Assembly: GCF_006517395.1 (NCBI RefSeq)
Contig: NZ_VDCY01000002.1
Location: forward strand, 1-64,000
DNA: 64,000 nucleotides
Source of the DNA: Terrilactibacillus laevilacticus
GTDB taxonomy: Bacteria > Bacillota > Bacilli > Bacillales > Sporolactobacillaceae
Direction: 5' to 3'
The notes beneath the pieces were generated by a model. That model made no database searches, was not told the DNA's origin, and worked only from the letters and a program-made list of their open reading frames with translations. This document shows, piece by piece, positions 53,708 through 61,166 of the stretch. Within the stretch, counting starts at the first letter, position 1. Every line of letters starts with the position of its first letter. The position numbers were made by a program, and so were the translations under genes.

Positions 53708-54337
53708 GCTTACACCTCCCAAAAACAACGGACTCGATTAGTGATAAAATTTTACAAAATGGAAAGAATAGACTAAAATGATGTCATAATAATCAAAATC
53801 TTCGGATGCTATTTAAGCAAACCATTAGATATGACATATCTCACACATTTTCTATTAAGTTTCAACAATTTACGTAATGATAACACACCGACCGTTACAC
53901 TATCATTACACCATTGCGATAAAACGCTAGTATTGTAAATCTTTTTAAATTTATTAGTCGGTCGTTGGTCGTGGTTTTGAGTTTATGTATGTACGGGTCT
54001 TAAGCTTCATTCATATCGTCCTAATAATTTACAGATTAATATTTAATCGTATGACATTAGTAGAAAAGACAGAACACCTTTTTTGTGTTAATTCTGATGG
54101 TTATAGTGCAAGAGAAGTATGACTATGTGGGACCATACAATTTCAGGCATAGAGCATATTCAATGTATGATCATATTTAGAATAGATTGTTCGTTAGGGG
54201 TAGTATTTAAAACTGTTTTGCTCTAAAGTCAAACCGTTAATAAGTTTTGAGTACGGAGCATAAATAAGTAAGGACACTAGACAAGGTAAGCTAGCGTGTT
54301 CAAATGATATTTTATACGAAGAAATGAGGATAAAACC
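53708..54337. other. Long upstream region of the first hydrolase-regulator gene
   Basis: 630 bp without a supported gene. It contains the second GTCGGTCGTT (53957-53966) and a related accgaccgtt (53887-53896). GAAGAAATGAGG precedes the ATG at 54338. It may hold regulatory sites. Confidence 0.45.
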
Positions 54338-55897
54338 ATGCCCTATCTTAAAATGAAAGATTATGATCTGTACTACTCTTACCATGACTATGAATCTAGC
54401 AGACCTACACTTGTCTTCATTCACGGTTTAAGTTTTGACTCGTCAATTTGGCAATCTCTCCTGCCTCTACTTGGGCAAAACTATAATACGCTGATCTATG
54501 ATATCAAAGGACATGGCCGCTCGGTCGTCACCACAAAGGAAATAGCCTGTTTTTTCCAAGATCTCTGCCATGAATTCCGTGCCTTGATAAATCATCTTAA
54601 GCTGACGAAGGTTCATCTGATTGGCAGCATCACGGGCGGCAATGTGGCATTAGGCTTTTACCCTATTTTTAACCATATCGTGAAATCGCTTACCTTGTTG
54701 TCCACTCCCTTTTCTATTCCGAATCTGTTCTTACAAGAAGAGCAGGACCTTCATAAGACCTTAACTCAAAAGGAGTACGCACGGCAGCTGGCGGGGAAAT
54801 TCATTTATCCCTGTACAAGCGAGAAACGTAAGATCGTGGAAAAAGCTTTGTCCTCCCTCAATGAGCGAGGTTTTAACTACCCACTCAATCAACAACTGAT
54901 GAAACCGGATCTCTCTTCCATCGACTGTCCGGTACTCATTTTACACGGGGAGTATGATCCTTTATATCCCGCACATCATGCGATTCTTTATGCGAATGAT
55001 TTGCGAAACGCCAGGGCCCTCATTGTTGCCAACAGCTCGACCCTTGTTGCGCTAGATCGTCCTGAAATTGTGAGTCAGTTTCTCCTAAACTTTTTGGAGG
55101 ATGAGAAGGTTAAACAGAAGACGGTCCCTTTTTATAGCGAAGATTTTTTTACAAAATGTCTTGAAGATGTCTCATTGGTGGGACCGATGAGTTGGAGTAC
55201 TCAGGCCATGAATTCAGAGAAGCCGATCCTTCAGATTCACGCACAAGGCTCCTTTCAAGTTTACTGGGAGGGCACCCCTGTGGAGGGGACGTGGAATCGC
55301 CGGAATGCGAAGGAGCTCTTAGTCTTTCTTGCTTTCCATGATGGAGTGGCCACGCGCGAGACGATTATCACTATGTTCTTTCCACATCAATCGATGGAAA
55401 AAGCGCGAAATGCCTTGCGCGTTCAGCTGAGCCATCTGCATTCTCTGTTCAAACAGCAAGAAGACGAGCGACTGAACGAAGCTCTTTCCATAACACGAGA
55501 AGGCGTTCAGCTTCTCGTGCCAGTCGAGTGTGATCTTGTGGATTACGTCAAACAGCTCGACAGCCTGTTCAATCCAAATGAGTCACTCATGAAGCGATAC
55601 GTGAAATTCATCGACATATTGAATGCCGGTTCTTTTAACCTTGTCTCCATGTTCCGAGTAGAATGGTTCGTGAATCTCAGTGACAAAGTGGATCAACGTC
55701 TCACAAAAGCGATGCTGAATATCTATGAGGAATTAAAGAAACGACACTATATCTATGAAATGAAACGGCTCTTGCGGAAATGCGAACCGATCGAACCGTA
55801 TGAAGGCTTCTGTAAAGAAAAGTTACAAGCTTTGAATACATTACATCCAAAAATCGATAAAAAGAGTGTTTATTATTCGGAAATAGAGGGAATGTAA
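54338..55897 (+). CDS. Alpha/beta-hydrolase-fold sensor fused to a SARP-like activator domain (1)
   Basis: 519 residues. Residues about 1-255 form an alpha/beta-hydrolase domain: VFIHGLSFDSSIW (oxyanion strand), YDIKGHGRS, the elbow HLIGSITGGNVAL and the acid-loop VLILHGEYDPLYP. The usual GxSxG is GSITG, so Ile98 replaces the nucleophile. Thr235 in NSSTLVALDRP replaces the usual catalytic His (GHLPHLERP in active relatives). Residues about 300-395 are a winged helix of the SARP/BTAD-associated type: GTWNRRNAKELLVFLAFHDG, ARNALRVQLSHLHSLF. A helical tail (about 400-519) resembles a bacterial transcriptional activation domain. A catalytically dead ligand sensor joined to DNA binding is the best reading. 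Its own terminator follows. Confidence 0.75.
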   Translation: MPYLKMKDYDLYYSYHDYESSRPTLVFIHGLSFDSSIWQSLLPLLGQNYNTLIYDIKGHGRSVVTTKEIACFFQDLCHEFRALINHLKLTKVHLIGSITGGNVALGFYPIFNHIVKSLTLLSTPFSIPNLFLQEEQDLHKTLTQKEYARQLAGKFIYPCTSEKRKIVEKALSSLNERGFNYPLNQQLMKPDLSSIDCPVLILHGEYDPLYPAHHAILYANDLRNARALIVANSSTLVALDRPEIVSQFLLNFLEDEKVKQKTVPFYSEDFFTKCLEDVSLVGPMSWSTQAMNSEKPILQIHAQGSFQVYWEGTPVEGTWNRRNAKELLVFLAFHDGVATRETIITMFFPHQSMEKARNALRVQLSHLHSLFKQQEDERLNEALSITREGVQLLVPVECDLVDYVKQLDSLFNPNESLMKRYVKFIDILNAGSFNLVSMFRVEWFVNLSDKVDQRLTKAMLNIYEELKKRHYIYEMKRLLRKCEPIEPYEGFCKEKLQALNTLHPKIDKKSVYYSEIEGM

Positions 55898-55959
55898 TCT
55901 CTGAAAGTTTAATTACCCTATCTCCTCTCATATTATTTCCTTTGTTTTACGATAAGGAA

Positions 55960-55990
55960 CCCTAACACCTATGTGTTAGGGATTTTTTTT
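55960..55990 (+). terminator. Strong rho-independent terminator
   Basis: CCCTAACAC, CTAT, GTGTTAGGG followed by eight Ts. It separates the two hydrolase-regulator genes into independent units. Confidence 0.9.
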
Positions 55991-56219
55991 ACACTTAAGA
56001 GTGGCCTGGAATGCGATTGGGAACCCCTGTTGTTTTAACCCTACATAAGTCTTTAGACCTATCATAGGTCATTTGTAACGGCGATTTTTGTTAAAAATGT
56101 TTGAAATGTCGTATCTTGCTCCTTATCTAATCGATTGTTGTCGATATTTTTGGAATGATTTTTATTTTATTAGGACTTATTACATTGTATGATACTAATA
56201 ACTAAGGGGGATTCGTACA

Positions 56220-57695
56220 ATGTCTTATATTCAAATGAATGATTATAAGTTATATTATGAGTACTTTGAACGCCATACGTGTCTGCCGACTGTCGTCCTA
56301 ATCCAGAATTTAGGTCATGATTCTACATCTTGGAAGCGACTTTTGCCCTATTTTATAACTAAATACAATGTTCTTGTGTATGATTTTTATGGACATGGGA
56401 AAACCGGCTCTTCCTCTCGTCCACTGAATCTTAAACAACTACACTTGGAATTTAGGTCGCTTTTAAGCCATCTTTCCTTAGCTGATGTACATTTAATCGG
56501 TTGCAGTTTCGGAGGGAACTTAGCGTTAAACTTTGCGACGACCTTTCAAGATGACGTCCAATCGATCACGCTGCTTTCCACCCCCTTTCGATTCCCATCC
56601 GGTTTATTGCACGGTGAACATATGGAACAGACCGGCGTCACGGGTGCCTATGATTATTGTTATGAATTAGCTAAGCAGATGATTTACCCTATTGACGAAG
56701 AAAAATTAAATATCGTCTTACAAGCGATGCTCAAAATCCCATTGAACATTCTCATCCAATCGACGACGCTACTGATCAAAGAGGAAACACGATTAACGGA
56801 TATAACATCCGTCACCCAACCCGTTCTTATTTTACACGGTGAATACGATCCCATTTTCCCTGCCAAAATGGCTATTTTATATGCCAGCCATTTTAAAAAA
56901 GCCAGAGCTTTGATGATCGCTAATAGCTCAAGCGAAGTCGCCCTTGATCGCCCAGACGTCGTCGCCTCGTTCGTTGATCAATTTTTAGACGATATCACAA
57001 CGAAAGTGCCCGCCCGAAAAATAAAAACAATCAAGGGCGCTGTGATATCTCTCGGCTCCCTGCGGATGGAAGTCATGAAAGACTACCGAGTAACATGGAA
57101 CAACCAACTTGTTGAAGGGCATTGGCTCAGACGGCATGCAAGAGACTTTCTCTTATTTCTGATTATGAACAAAGGCTCCGTCACACGAGACAAATGCGTC
57201 GACGAATTCTTCAGCAACCTGGACTACCAAAAAGCCAAAAACCATTTGCGCGTCACACTCAATCATTTAAAAAACATCTTCCGGCAGCATCCTGATCTCG
57301 CATTGCATGACGCCCTTATCATCACACGAGATCAAATTACACTAAAAGCTCATATTGAATGTGATTTACTCAATTACCAACAAGCCCTTGACCACCTCTT
57401 TGACCCAAAATTTGGCGTCATGAGACGTTACTATCCGTACATGTACTTCATTCACTTTGACGTCAATCGCAAATTTGGCCAGGATATTCGCGGCGAATGG
57501 GCCACTCGCATTCATGATCACATCGAAGACCAACTACACGACATGTTCCTCCTCCTCGTTGACGAACTCAAACAACGAAACTTGACAGTAGAACTCACTC
57601 AGTTGTTGCAGCAATACAAACTAGCTGAGCCCTATCCGGGATATTGTCAGGAGGAACTTAAGAATATCGAAAAAAAGAAAAAAGTGGTTGGGTAG
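56220..57695 (+). CDS. Alpha/beta-hydrolase-fold sensor fused to a SARP-like activator domain (2)
   Basis: 491 residues, ATG behind AAGGGGGATTCGTACA. A clear paralogue of the preceding gene with the same domain order. The elbow is HLIGCSFGGNLAL, so the nucleophile (Ser96) is present. Asp210 in LHGEYDPIFP is present. The catalytic His is missing (Ser238 in NSSSEVALDRP), and the oxyanion HG is changed to QN in LIQNLGHDS. The winged helix spans about 275-370 (GHWLRRHARDFLLFLIMNKG, AKNHLRVTLNHLKNIF), then a helical tail rich in YxxL-like repeats. The pair probably arose by tandem duplication and diverged in ligand. Targets unknown; the capsule operon and small genes upstream are candidates by proximity only. 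Confidence 0.75.
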   Translation: MSYIQMNDYKLYYEYFERHTCLPTVVLIQNLGHDSTSWKRLLPYFITKYNVLVYDFYGHGKTGSSSRPLNLKQLHLEFRSLLSHLSLADVHLIGCSFGGNLALNFATTFQDDVQSITLLSTPFRFPSGLLHGEHMEQTGVTGAYDYCYELAKQMIYPIDEEKLNIVLQAMLKIPLNILIQSTTLLIKEETRLTDITSVTQPVLILHGEYDPIFPAKMAILYASHFKKARALMIANSSSEVALDRPDVVASFVDQFLDDITTKVPARKIKTIKGAVISLGSLRMEVMKDYRVTWNNQLVEGHWLRRHARDFLLFLIMNKGSVTRDKCVDEFFSNLDYQKAKNHLRVTLNHLKNIFRQHPDLALHDALIITRDQITLKAHIECDLLNYQQALDHLFDPKFGVMRRYYPYMYFIHFDVNRKFGQDIRGEWATRIHDHIEDQLHDMFLLLVDELKQRNLTVELTQLLQQYKLAEPYPGYCQEELKNIEKKKKVVG

Positions 57696-57863
57696 AGCGC
57701 AGGGATTGAAGGGGGTCGGGGATTTTATTTGAGGGCGGAGATTGAATTCGGGCAAGACGGTATTTTACGGTGGGGGACTTGCGTTAGGATGGGAGTGAGC
57801 GGGTTCGGGGATTGTGTGTCGGGGGTGGGATTGAATTCGTCAAGGAAGGATTTTGAGACGGCG

Positions 57864-58116
57864 GGATTGTTGCTACTTCGGTGGTTGGATTGCATCGCTT
57901 GTGGGGTGGATTGCATCACTTCGCATCCGGATTGCACCATTTGGGAGCGGGATTGTACCTCTTCGTTTGCGGATTGCATCACTTGGGTGCGGAATTGCAC
58001 CACTTGGGGGCGGGATTGCACTGCTTCGCTTGCGGATTGCACCACTTGGGGTGGGATTGCACTACTTCGCTTGCGGATTGCACTGCTTCGCTTGCGGATT
58101 GCGGTAGTTCACCGCG
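57864..58116. repeat. Tandem array of 21-bp units
   Basis: About 12 head-to-tail units of consensus GGATTGCACCACTTGGGTGCG, each beginning (g/a)(g/a)attg and alternating between an acttggg and an gcttcgcttgc half. Unit starts at 57887, 57908 and 57929 show exact 21-bp spacing. The 160 bp before it is G-rich and shows looser versions. Frames through it give heptad VQS-type repeats that I regard as by-products of the 21-bp period. Confidence 0.85.
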
Positions 58117-59020
58117 AAATTGAGCTGCTTTTAAATTAATTGCGGGACTTCTCCGCGGAATTGAGCTACTTCTGGATTAATTGCGGGACTTCAACACTGA
58201 ATTGAGCTACTTCTGGATTAATTGCGGGACTCCGCCATGGAATTGAGCTACTTCTGGATTAATTGCGGGACTCCGCCATGGTATTGAGCTACTTCTGAAT
58301 TAATTGCGGGACTCCGCCATGGAATTGAGCTACTTCTGAATTAATTGCGGGACTTCAACACTGAATTGAGCTACTTTTAAATTAATTGCGGGACTTCAAC
58401 ACTGAATTGAGCTACTTCTGGATTAATTGCGGGACTTTAACACGGAATTGAGCTACTTCTGGATTAATTGCGGGACTCCGCGGAATTGAGCTACTTCTGG
58501 ATTAATTGCGGGACTCCGCGGAATTGAGCTACTTCTGAATTAATTGCGGGACTCCGCCATGGAATTGAGCTACTTCTGGATTAATTGCGGGACTCCGTCA
58601 TGGTATTGAGCTACTTTTAAATTAATTGCGGGACTTCTCCGCGGAATTGAGCTACTTCTGGATTAATTGCGGGACTCCGCGGAATTGAGCTACTTCTGGA
58701 TTAATTGCGGGACTCCACCATGGAATTGAGCTACTTCTGGATTAATTGCGGGACTCCGCCATGGTATTGAGCTACTTCTGAATTAATTGCGGGACTCCGC
58801 CATGGTATTGAGCTACTTCTGAATTAATTGCGGGACTCCGCGGAATTGAGCTACTTCTGGATTAATTGTGGGACTTCAACACTGAATTGAGCTACTTCTG
58901 GATTAATTGCGGGACTCCGCCATGGAATTGAGCTACTTCTGGATTAATTGCGGGACTCTGCCACAGAATTGAGGAACTTCGACTTAGGATTACGGTACTT
59001 TAGCGTGGAATTGAGGTACC
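58117..59020. repeat. Higher-order tandem array, about 41-bp dimers
   Basis: About 21 copies of a dimer made from the two 21-bp halves AATTGAGCTACTTCTGGATT and AATTGCGGGACTCCGCCATGG. Variants are of 36 bp (ctccgcgg) or 41-42 bp (ctccgccatgg, cttcaacactg). Copies fade after 58960 into gaattgaggaacttcgactt and ggaattgaggtaccttg. There are no unique spacers, so it is not CRISPR. The array runs on from the 21-bp one. Confidence 0.9.
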
Positions 59021-59080
59021 TTGAAGCATCTTTCATTTATAAATAAAGAAACTCTGCCAAGAGACAGAGTTCAAAACGGA

Positions 59081-59425
59081 TTACAGAGGTTCAATCCCTG
59101 TTACGTCTTCAATTTTTAACCACCAAATTTCCGGATCCTTCTCAATTTTGATCCGCTTCATTACATGATCAAAATTCGTGACGTACCCCTCGAGTGATTC
59201 AATGAATCCATCTTTATAATATTTAACTCTAATTTGATGATGTTGATGTAATGCTTCATTTAACGTTCTTCCGATTTCTTGGAGTTCTTGATCATCTAAG
59301 ATGGGTTTGACAATCTTCATTTGCTCTTCTTTGTACCTCAATAGTGCCTGAACATGTTCCGGCAGCATCATTCGCATAGATTCCCACCTGATATTACTTC
59401 CTTTTGTTAATTTGTTCGGTTTCAT
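59081..59425 (-). CDS. YolD-like family protein
   Basis: 114 residues from the ATG at 59425 (GGAG at 9 bp); two other starts within 9 bp are less well spaced. N-terminal RWESMRMMLPEHVQALLRYK and C-terminal IKIEKDPEIWWLKIEDVTGI are the YolD pattern. In B. subtilis yolD homologues precede Y-family polymerase genes (uvrX, yqjW) and are part of the SOS response. No polymerase gene is adjacent here; a divergent WYL-like small gene is. Two LexA-type boxes lie between them. Confidence 0.85.
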   Translation of the reverse strand: MKPNKLTKGSNIRWESMRMMLPEHVQALLRYKEEQMKIVKPILDDQELQEIGRTLNEALHQHHQIRVKYYKDGFIESLEGYVTNFDHVMKRIKIEKDPEIWWLKIEDVTGIEPL

Positions 59426-59453
59426 AGTCATCAACTCCTCTCATTTACCATAT

Positions 59454-59459
59454 ATTATA
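59454..59459 (-). promoter_or_regulatory. -10 element of the yolD-like gene
   Basis: TATAAT on the minus strand, just beside LexA-type box 1. Confidence 0.5.
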
Positions 59460-59461
59460 CT

Positions 59462-59475
59462 AGAATATATGTTCG
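59462..59475. promoter_or_regulatory. LexA/DinR-type box 1
   Basis: AGAATATATGTTCG against the Bacillus consensus CGAACNNNNGTTCG. The right half is perfect and the left half imperfect. It overlaps the minus-strand promoter. Confidence 0.55.
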
Positions 59476-59491
59476 ATTTATACTGGAAATT

Positions 59492-59505
59492 AGTACATAT
59501 GTTCG
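59492..59505. promoter_or_regulatory. LexA/DinR-type box 2
   Basis: AGTACATATGTTCG with a perfect GTTCG half. It ends two bases before a plus-strand TATAAT (59507-59512). Confidence 0.55.
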
Positions 59506-59538
59506 GTATAATATAGTATAAATAAGCGAGGGATGGAT

Positions 59539-59724
59539 ATGCGTAAAGGTGATATTATTCAACTTATTTATTTAGATAAAAAAAATAACATCAGTCAACG
59601 CACCATAAGAGTGATTGCGGTGTCTGATTCGTATATAAAGGCCTATTGTTACACAAAAAAGGCCCAACGTATATTTAAGAAAGAGAATATACTTGGGAGT
59701 AAAATCATTAAGCGCGTTGTATAA
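59539..59724 (+). CDS. Small WYL-like protein divergent from yolD
   Basis: 61 residues from the ATG at 59539 (GAGGG at 6 bp). The ATG at 59533 touches that site. RKGDIIQLIYLDKKNNISQR then TIRVIAVSDSYIKAYCYTKK and RIFKKENILGSKI resembles the beta-barrel part of WYL ligand-sensing domains, without the WYL tripeptide. Genes of this size commonly accompany yolD in Bacillaceae. Probably DNA-damage regulated by the LexA boxes upstream. Its 3' half is duplicated at 60951-61056. Confidence 0.65.
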   Translation: MRKGDIIQLIYLDKKNNISQRTIRVIAVSDSYIKAYCYTKKAQRIFKKENILGSKIIKRVV

Positions 59725-59867
59725 AATAAATGTTTACTGCCTAATTTTAAAATGGGGATATGATCCTGACTCAGATTCATTCTTGAGAATATGATTAATA
59801 AATTTGAGCGGTATTTCCTCAATTAAATCCACATATATTTCGACCATTCATTTATTCTAAATTAAAG

Positions 59868-60079
59868 CGCTTGTTCAAAAAGGTGACAAATTAGAAGCAA
59901 GAAGATCAAGGCGGCGCAGTTTTGAGGACCGGCATTCCACATGATGTGGTAGCTTCAGGCGCCAGCCACAGGACGTGAGCGATTTTAGTTGAAGATCCTC
60001 TTGTCCGCTACATGAGGACCGGAAAATCAAGCGGGCGCCGAGATTCGTAGCTTATTTTGGTGACTTTTTGAACAACCTC
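59868..60079 (+). mobile_element. MITE-like element, copy 1 (212 bp)
   Basis: Ends cgcttgttcaaaaagg and the inverted ctttttgaacaacctc. It interrupts sequence whose uninterrupted version is at 61175-61182 (aaattaaagaattccc). The flanks repeat ttaaag, perhaps aattaaag/tcttaaag. The inside has GAGGACCGG palindromes. No gene inside. Confidence 0.75.
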
Positions 60080-60298
60080 TTAAAGAATTCCCGATACATC
60101 CTTTCAAAATAAGGTTGTTGCTGCCGGGCTTGTTGTACAGCTTGGTAAGCTCCTTTTTTCATTTTTTCACGATATATTTTCGCTTTTTGGATAATTTGTT
60201 TTTCGTTTAGGGTGACAAACTTACCGTTTTTTATTGTCCTTTGACCGTTTATCATGACAGATTCCACGTCTCTGCCGTTCCCATAATAAACAATTTAA
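60080..60298 (-). pseudogene. Duplicated C-terminal fragment of the amidohydrolase
   Basis: Encodes IVYYGNGRDVESVMINGQ then KNGKFVTLNEKQIIQKAK and PYFERMYREFF, matching the C-terminus of the intact gene at 61167-62600. It then runs into the MITE, giving an aberrant RLFKKSPK end. The N-terminal 80 percent is absent. Confidence 0.85.
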
Positions 60299-60387
60299 TC
60301 CTGAAATTAAAGTTGTATTGTTAGGTTCGAATAGTTTAGTCGATAATTAAAGACTTTTGAAAGTGACATATTTCTTAAAAATAAGGA

Positions 60388-60393
60388 TATAAT
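60388..60393 (+). promoter_or_regulatory. Candidate promoter of the antisense RNA
   Basis: TATAAT with GTGACA 19 bp upstream. It points towards the toxin gene's 3' side. Spacing is long, so confidence is low. Confidence 0.35.
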
Positions 60394-60399
60394 ACAATA

Positions 60400-60595
60400 T
60401 GTTGGGTAATACATCCCAATTGAGAAATCTTGCTGTAATATCTGATTTCTGTTACAATCAAAGTAGAAAAGGGGCTATGTTAACCCCATAGCCCCAGTGC
60501 AAGTTACCATTTAAGATGGTGGCAGAACAAAGTTGAAGTTATAAGTAGAAATAACCACTACAAAGCTCGGCCAAGCTTATAGTGGTTATTTTTTG
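60400..60595 (+). ncRNA. Probable antisense antitoxin RNA of the type I module
   Basis: Between the promoter at 60388 and the terminator at 60550-60595. It contains the stable hairpin ggggctatgttaaccccata then gcccc (60471-60495). Its 3' end overlaps the 3' end of the toxin mRNA, like RatA opposite txpA in B. subtilis. No transcript evidence available. Confidence 0.55.
60550..60595 (+). terminator. Bidirectional terminator of the toxin/antitoxin transcripts
   Basis: AATAACCACTA pairs with TAGTGGTTATT and TTTTTT follows on the plus strand. The stem lies just past the toxin stop on the minus strand. Confidence 0.8.
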
Positions 60596-60669
60596 TTGTT
60601 TTGATTGGTTATAAGAACCATGAGAGTTGCTAATGAAATAGCAACCATCAAGGCTTCATAAACCGTCAT
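60586..60669 (-). CDS. Holin-like type I toxin peptide
   Basis: 27 residues, too short for usual gene callers. ATG behind GGAAAGGAACGAC. It begins MTVYEALMVAISLATLMVLI and ends in a polar tail TNQNNKK. MTVYEALM plus one membrane helix is the pattern of the putative holin-like toxin family (TxpA/BsrG relatives), whose members disturb the membrane and are silenced by an antisense RNA. The overlapping plus-strand RNA region and shared terminator complete a type I toxin-antitoxin module. It lies between two duplicated gene fragments. Confidence 0.8.
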   Translation of the reverse strand: MTVYEALMVAISLATLMVLITNQNNKK

Positions 60670-60770
60670 GTCGTTCCTTTCCAGGAATGATTCTCATAGG
60701 CATCACCCCTTTAATAATAAAGAAGGCTAGCCACCACCATAAACTTAACTCGCAATTACTATTCTACTAG

Positions 60771-60921
60771 AGGTTGTTCAAAAAGTCACCAAATGATAAG
60801 CTACGAATCTCGGCGTTGGCTAGTTTTTCCGGTCCTCATGTAGCAAAAACCTACATTCCGGTCCTCAAAACAGCGCCGCCTTGATCTTCTTGCTTCTAAT
60901 TTGTCACCTTTTTGAACACGC
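60771..60921 (-). mobile_element. MITE-like element, copy 2 (151 bp, inverted)
   Basis: Same ends as copy 1 in the opposite orientation. Flanked by a perfect 8-bp direct repeat tctactag (60763-60770 and 60922-60929), a clear target-site duplication. The inside has CCGGTCCTCATGTAG and its inverse CTACATTCCGGTCCTC. Confidence 0.85.
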
Positions 60922-60950
60922 TCTACTAGATGAATGAATTTAAGTCTATG

Positions 60951-61056
60951 GCGGATTATCTCATATATAAAAGCCTATTGTTACTCAAAAAAGGCCCAAC
61001 GTATATTTAAGAAAGAGAATATACTTGGAAGCAAGATAATAAAACGGGCTGTATGA
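60951..61056 (+). pseudogene. 3' fragment of the WYL-like gene (duplicate)
   Basis: SYIKAYCYSKKAQRIFKKEN then ILGSKIIKRAV* matches the end of 59539-59724. The following 110 bp also match (gggatatgatcc...). No start. Confidence 0.85.
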
Positions 61057-61166
61057 GTATTTTTAATGGGATATGATCCGGATGTAGGTCCATTCTTGTG
61101 AACATGATTAATAATTTTGACGGCATTTCTTCTATTAAATAACAGATACCTTCCAAGTTATTATTT

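Noticed and set aside
57725-58139. Open frames on both strands through the 21-bp array, one giving VQS-type heptads
   Set aside because: A 21-bp period gives seven-codon repeats in every open frame. There is no ribosome binding site, and three overlapping plus-strand frames are equally open.
58117-59020. CRISPR array
   Set aside because: Units are contiguous and the halves are related to each other. There are no unique spacers, no cas genes and no conserved direct repeat of fixed length.
60052-60267. 71-residue gene
   Set aside because: It is a copied C-terminus of the amidohydrolase whose last residues come from the MITE-like element.
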